Assembly (NCBI RefSeq): GCF_964340395.1
Contig: NC_135553.1
Span: 15,774,001-15,838,000, forward strand
Direction: 5' to 3'
Source: Glandiceps talaboti
Lineage: Eukaryota; Hemichordata; Enteropneusta; Spengelidae
Length of the DNA stretch: 64,000 bases
Shown: positions 1 to 64,000 of the stretch, in pieces
Numbering within the stretch: position 1 is the stretch's first letter
How the letters are laid out: every line of letters starts with the position of its first letter
The notes under the pieces: generated by a model
Database searches by the model: none
Told to the model about the DNA's origin: nothing
Seen by the model: only the letters and a program-made list of their open reading frames with translations
Program-made: the position numbers and the translations under genes

Positions 1-220
1 GAAATCTAATCAGACTAATGATTTAATATACTTCTATATTCATATGTCAAAATATCTCTTTGAAAGTTTCTGCACGTACATGAAAGTTTTACTTATATCA
101 GAATGTGCAAGCAGAGGTTTTGAATTTGTAGTACTTTCTAAAAGCCCTTGCAAAGTGCTTCAAATCAATTGTCTGGGACAGGTAAAATGTCCTTATTTTG
201 AGCCCTGTCTACTCTCTCAC

Positions 221-63295
<63,075 letters not shown>

Positions 63296-63362
63296 CTATA
63301 AAAACAGAAATTCAAAGAATTTATATATGTCCATGTAGTTTATTTACATAAACATCAACCTC

Positions 63363-63363
<1 letters not shown>

Positions 63364-63440
<77 letters not shown>

Positions 63441-63800
63441 CATGTATGTATGTATGTATGTATGTATGTATGTATGGATGTATGTATGTATGTATGCATG
63501 TATTTATGTATGTATGTATGTATGCGTATGTATGTATGTGTGTATATGCATGTATGTACATGTATGTATGTATGTATGTATGTATGCGTATGTATGCATG
63601 TATTTATTTATGTATGTATGTTTGTATGTATGTATGTATGTATGTATGTATGTATGTATGTATGTATGTATGTATGTATGTATGTATGTATGTATGTATG
63701 TATGTATGCGTGTGTCACACTGTGTGTGCATGTGTTTGTGTTTGTCAGTTTCAAAGTGTCTCACGGGCAATCTATGTGTCAGTGTCTGTATGTGTCTATA
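63364..63800. repeat. (GT)n then (ATGT)n microsatellite
   Basis: About 33 GT units followed by over 200 bp of ATGT/ATGC; upstream of e1. Confidence 0.96.
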
Positions 63801-63944
63801 TGTCTGTGTGTTGACAATCAGAATGTCAATTTTGTATTTAAATCTTCCTTGAATAGATAGCTCAAGGGTTGCTATGGAAATTATTACCAAAGTTGTATCA
63901 CTGAAAATATATCCCATACGTGCTACAACCCCCCCCCCCCATTA

Positions 63945-64000
63945 ATACGCTACGCTCGTGAAAGTACAGGTGCAGAGAACATATGTACCAGAGATTACTT
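63945..64000. mobile_element. Family R5, fragment cut by window end
   Basis: ctacgctcgtgaaagtac then atgtaccagagattactt, i.e. an inner piece joined to the left terminus, continuing past 64000. Confidence 0.65.

Noticed and set aside
1-220. Search for the next kinase exon at the left end
   Set aside because: No frame gives the conserved MSTSPEAFLALRSHF-type or catalytic-loop sequence here; it must lie outside the window.
63366-63917. Open frames of 137-164 codons over (GT)n/(ATGT)n
   Set aside because: Pure translation of simple repeats (VCVC, YVCM).
63300-64000. Search for the initiator exon
   Set aside because: Only microsatellite and an R5 fragment; no Met-start frame with a donor in the required phase.

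Overview
The window is eukaryotic, AT-rich and crowded with introns. Almost all of it is one gene on the minus strand: PRKDC, the catalytic subunit of DNA-dependent protein kinase (DNA-PKcs). I could place 85 consecutive coding exons (numbered e1 to e85 here, 5' to 3', so running from right to left on the given strand). They join in one open frame of 11,735 nt, about 3,911 codons, with AG acceptors, GT donors and agreeing phases throughout. Human DNA-PKcs is a little over 4,100 residues, so the window lacks only the first exon or so (beyond 64000; roughly 50 residues) and the last few exons left of position 1 (catalytic loop, activation loop and FATC, roughly 240 residues). No promoter, start codon, stop codon or polyA site of the gene is inside.

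Layout by protein region: about 63.3 to 49.7 kb, N-terminal helical arm (e1-e20); about 49.3 to 22 kb, middle HEAT or 'circular cradle' region (e21-e58), including the exons equivalent to the human PQR (e46) and ABCDE (e57) autophosphorylation clusters; about 21 to 8.3 kb, FAT region (e59-e77); 5.7 to 0.2 kb, FRB-like/kinase entry and kinase N-lobe (e78-e85).

The introns average about 0.6 kb. They hold simple repeats ((GT)n, (GA)n, (ATGT)n, trinucleotides, G-runs), three tRNA-derived SINE copies, two LINE-like 3' ends and at least fourteen short inverted-repeat (MITE-like) families, several present two to four times in this one gene.

The most striking feature is a set of tandem repeats that start exactly on exon edges. 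At thirteen exons the repeated unit contains a piece of the exon plus its splice site, or begins at the splice site, so the genuine donor or acceptor is followed or preceded by 2 to about 58 near-identical decoy sites. The largest is a 40-bp array of about 2.3 kb at the donor of e77. In four arrays (e12, e17, e36, e46) unit lengths are multiples of three and the units are open, so decoy-donor use would lengthen the protein in frame. From memory, and not verifiable here, boundary-spanning minisatellites called 'mirages' were reported in the amphioxus Adh gene. That, the intron-rich PRKDC and the good match to the human protein suggest an invertebrate deuterostome (cephalochordate or hemichordate), but the species cannot be fixed from the sequence alone.
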